From Erythrobacter sp. (GTDB lineage: Bacteria > Pseudomonadota > Alphaproteobacteria > Sphingomonadales > Sphingomonadaceae): 64,000 bases of DNA. The notes under the pieces were generated by a model that was not told where the DNA came from, ran no database searches, and saw nothing but the letters and a program-made list of their open reading frames with translations. Shown one piece after another: positions 63,314 to 64,000 of this stretch (within the stretch, counting starts at the first letter, position 1; the number at the start of each line of letters is the position of its first letter). Where the stretch lies: positions 412,044-476,043 of the forward strand of contig NZ_JASJAP010000002.1 in NCBI RefSeq assembly GCF_030066995.1. Direction: 5' to 3'. Position numbers and translations under genes: made by a program.

Positions 63314-64000
63314 TTCTTTGCCCTTTTACGGAAAGCTGTTTCGCTTAGAGTGGCATGAAGGGGTAAGGCGATCCCGCTTGGAGGCCGTTCTGACATAGGA
63401 ATTTTTCCGATTGCGCCTTGTGTCTCACTTAACCACCCCAACCGCTCTTCAATTCCGGTCGTCACCGGTTCGTCAGTGAGTTCGACGGTGATGCGCTGTA
63501 GCTCCACTCCCTCGCCAAAACTCGCGGACAGATCGTCGGGATCGACCCGCTCGACGCTGGTCGGATCGGCCTCGTCGCCGAACGTCACCAGCATCGGATA
63601 GGCAGACTGCCCTTTCATCAGGCCATCTTCGGTCCACCGGCGCGGGACTTCGACCGGACCTTCCAAGAGCAGCACATTATCGAACACGTCTTCCCATTCC
63701 TCGCCGTCGATATCCGGCGCGAGCATCTGCATGACCCGTGCGGACCATTGAACATCGTTTTCGGAGCGCAGCAGCGCAAACAGGGTCTGCCCCCCAGGCA
63801 GGTCGACCGCGACCGCCTCGCCCCGAACCCTGTACCTGATCGCCCGATTGAGGGGGGAACTGCCCGAACGGCCCAGCCTCTGTTCAACCGCGATCACGCT
63901 GGAGCCGGTCTTGAGCCCCTCGGGCGTCTCGACCTCGACCCTCAGGCGATAGCGATAATCGGGTGTCGGATCGTCGGCTCCGGTGCAGCCGGACAGGGCA
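63310..64000 (-). CDS. Lipoprotein, hypothetical (5' partial)
   Basis: The frame is open to the right edge; reading in from 64000 gives ALSGCTGADDPTPDYRYRLRVEVETPEG, a lipobox (LSGC) and mature start, so the true start is just outside the window. GTG at 63897 is an internal start and should not be used. About 230 residues are visible. Beta-rich central part (AVAVDLPGGQTLFALLRS, SAYPMLVTFGDEADPTSVERVDPDDL), no family recognised. Its stop overlaps the lipase-like start by four bases, so they formed an operon. Confidence 0.8.
   Translation of the reverse strand, partial: ALSGCTGADDPTPDYRYRLRVEVETPEGLKTGSSVIAVEQRLGRSGSSPLNRAIRYRVRGEAVAVDLPGGQTLFALLRSENDVQWSARVMQMLAPDIDGEEWEDVFDNVLLLEGPVEVPRRWTEDGLMKGQSAYPMLVTFGDEADPTSVERVDPDDLSASFGEGVELQRITVELTDEPVTTGIEERLGWLSETQGAIGKIPMSERPPSGIALPLHATLSETAFRKRAKK

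Overview
The window looks like a chromosomal segment of a Sphingomonadales alphaproteobacterium, most likely Erythrobacteraceae. This rests on high GC, dense overlapping operons, ribosomal proteins and housekeeping enzymes of alphaproteobacterial type, a fused ThiS-ThiG, MmcB, DUF2093, and palindromic dispersed repeats of the kind common in sphingomonads. The taxonomic call is inference from gene content only.

Layout. 0-2.1 kb: a LytS-type histidine kinase (5' end outside the window) overlapping its LytTR response regulator. 2.3-6.5 kb: an UrcA-family secreted protein, a small membrane protein, a metallophosphoesterase, rplM-rpsI and a secreted hypothetical. 6.5-14.7 kb: cutA-ctaA divergent from thiSG, an acyl-CoA synthetase, a gamma-glutamyltransferase lipoprotein and pyrD. 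15.2-24.7 kb: an AraC-type regulator, then a long SUF iron-sulfur operon (IscR/Rrf2 regulator, sufB, four inserted genes, sufC, one inserted gene, sufD, sufS, a MIP18/DUF59 protein, sufA, a small gene). 24.7-33.5 kb: hypotheticals, an EI24 membrane protein, a PfkB kinase, a c-type cytochrome lipoprotein, purD divergent from xseA, DUF2093, an M23 peptidase and a phytase-like esterase. 33.5-50 kb: rpmB, tadA, a decayed GIY-YIG element with terminal inverted repeats, a SpoIIAA-like protein, DUF1826, RNase T2, nadC, a second LytS/LytTR pair, two M48 peptidases around a DsbA-like protein, an alpha/beta hydrolase, a PAS-like acidic protein, DUF2141, a fatty acid hydroxylase family protein and mmcB.

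50.2-64 kb is accessory in character. A tRNA-Arg(CCG) carries an antisense remnant of a serine recombinase. Next come a frameshifted MAPEG gene and an SRPBCC gene, divergent from a TetR regulator. An OmpR-type winged-helix/TPR regulator is divergent from a giant autotransporter with about twenty 50-residue repeats. A second TetR regulator faces a Rieske oxygenase and a DUF3237 protein. The window ends with a lipase-like gene broken at a heptanucleotide repeat and a lipoprotein that runs off the right edge.

The points most worth following are the genes built into the SUF operon, the TIR-flanked GIY-YIG unit, the tRNA-linked integration scar, the heptamer-broken gene, the repeat-rich autotransporter with its divergent regulator, and an orphan terminator at 14.9 kb that suggests a small RNA.
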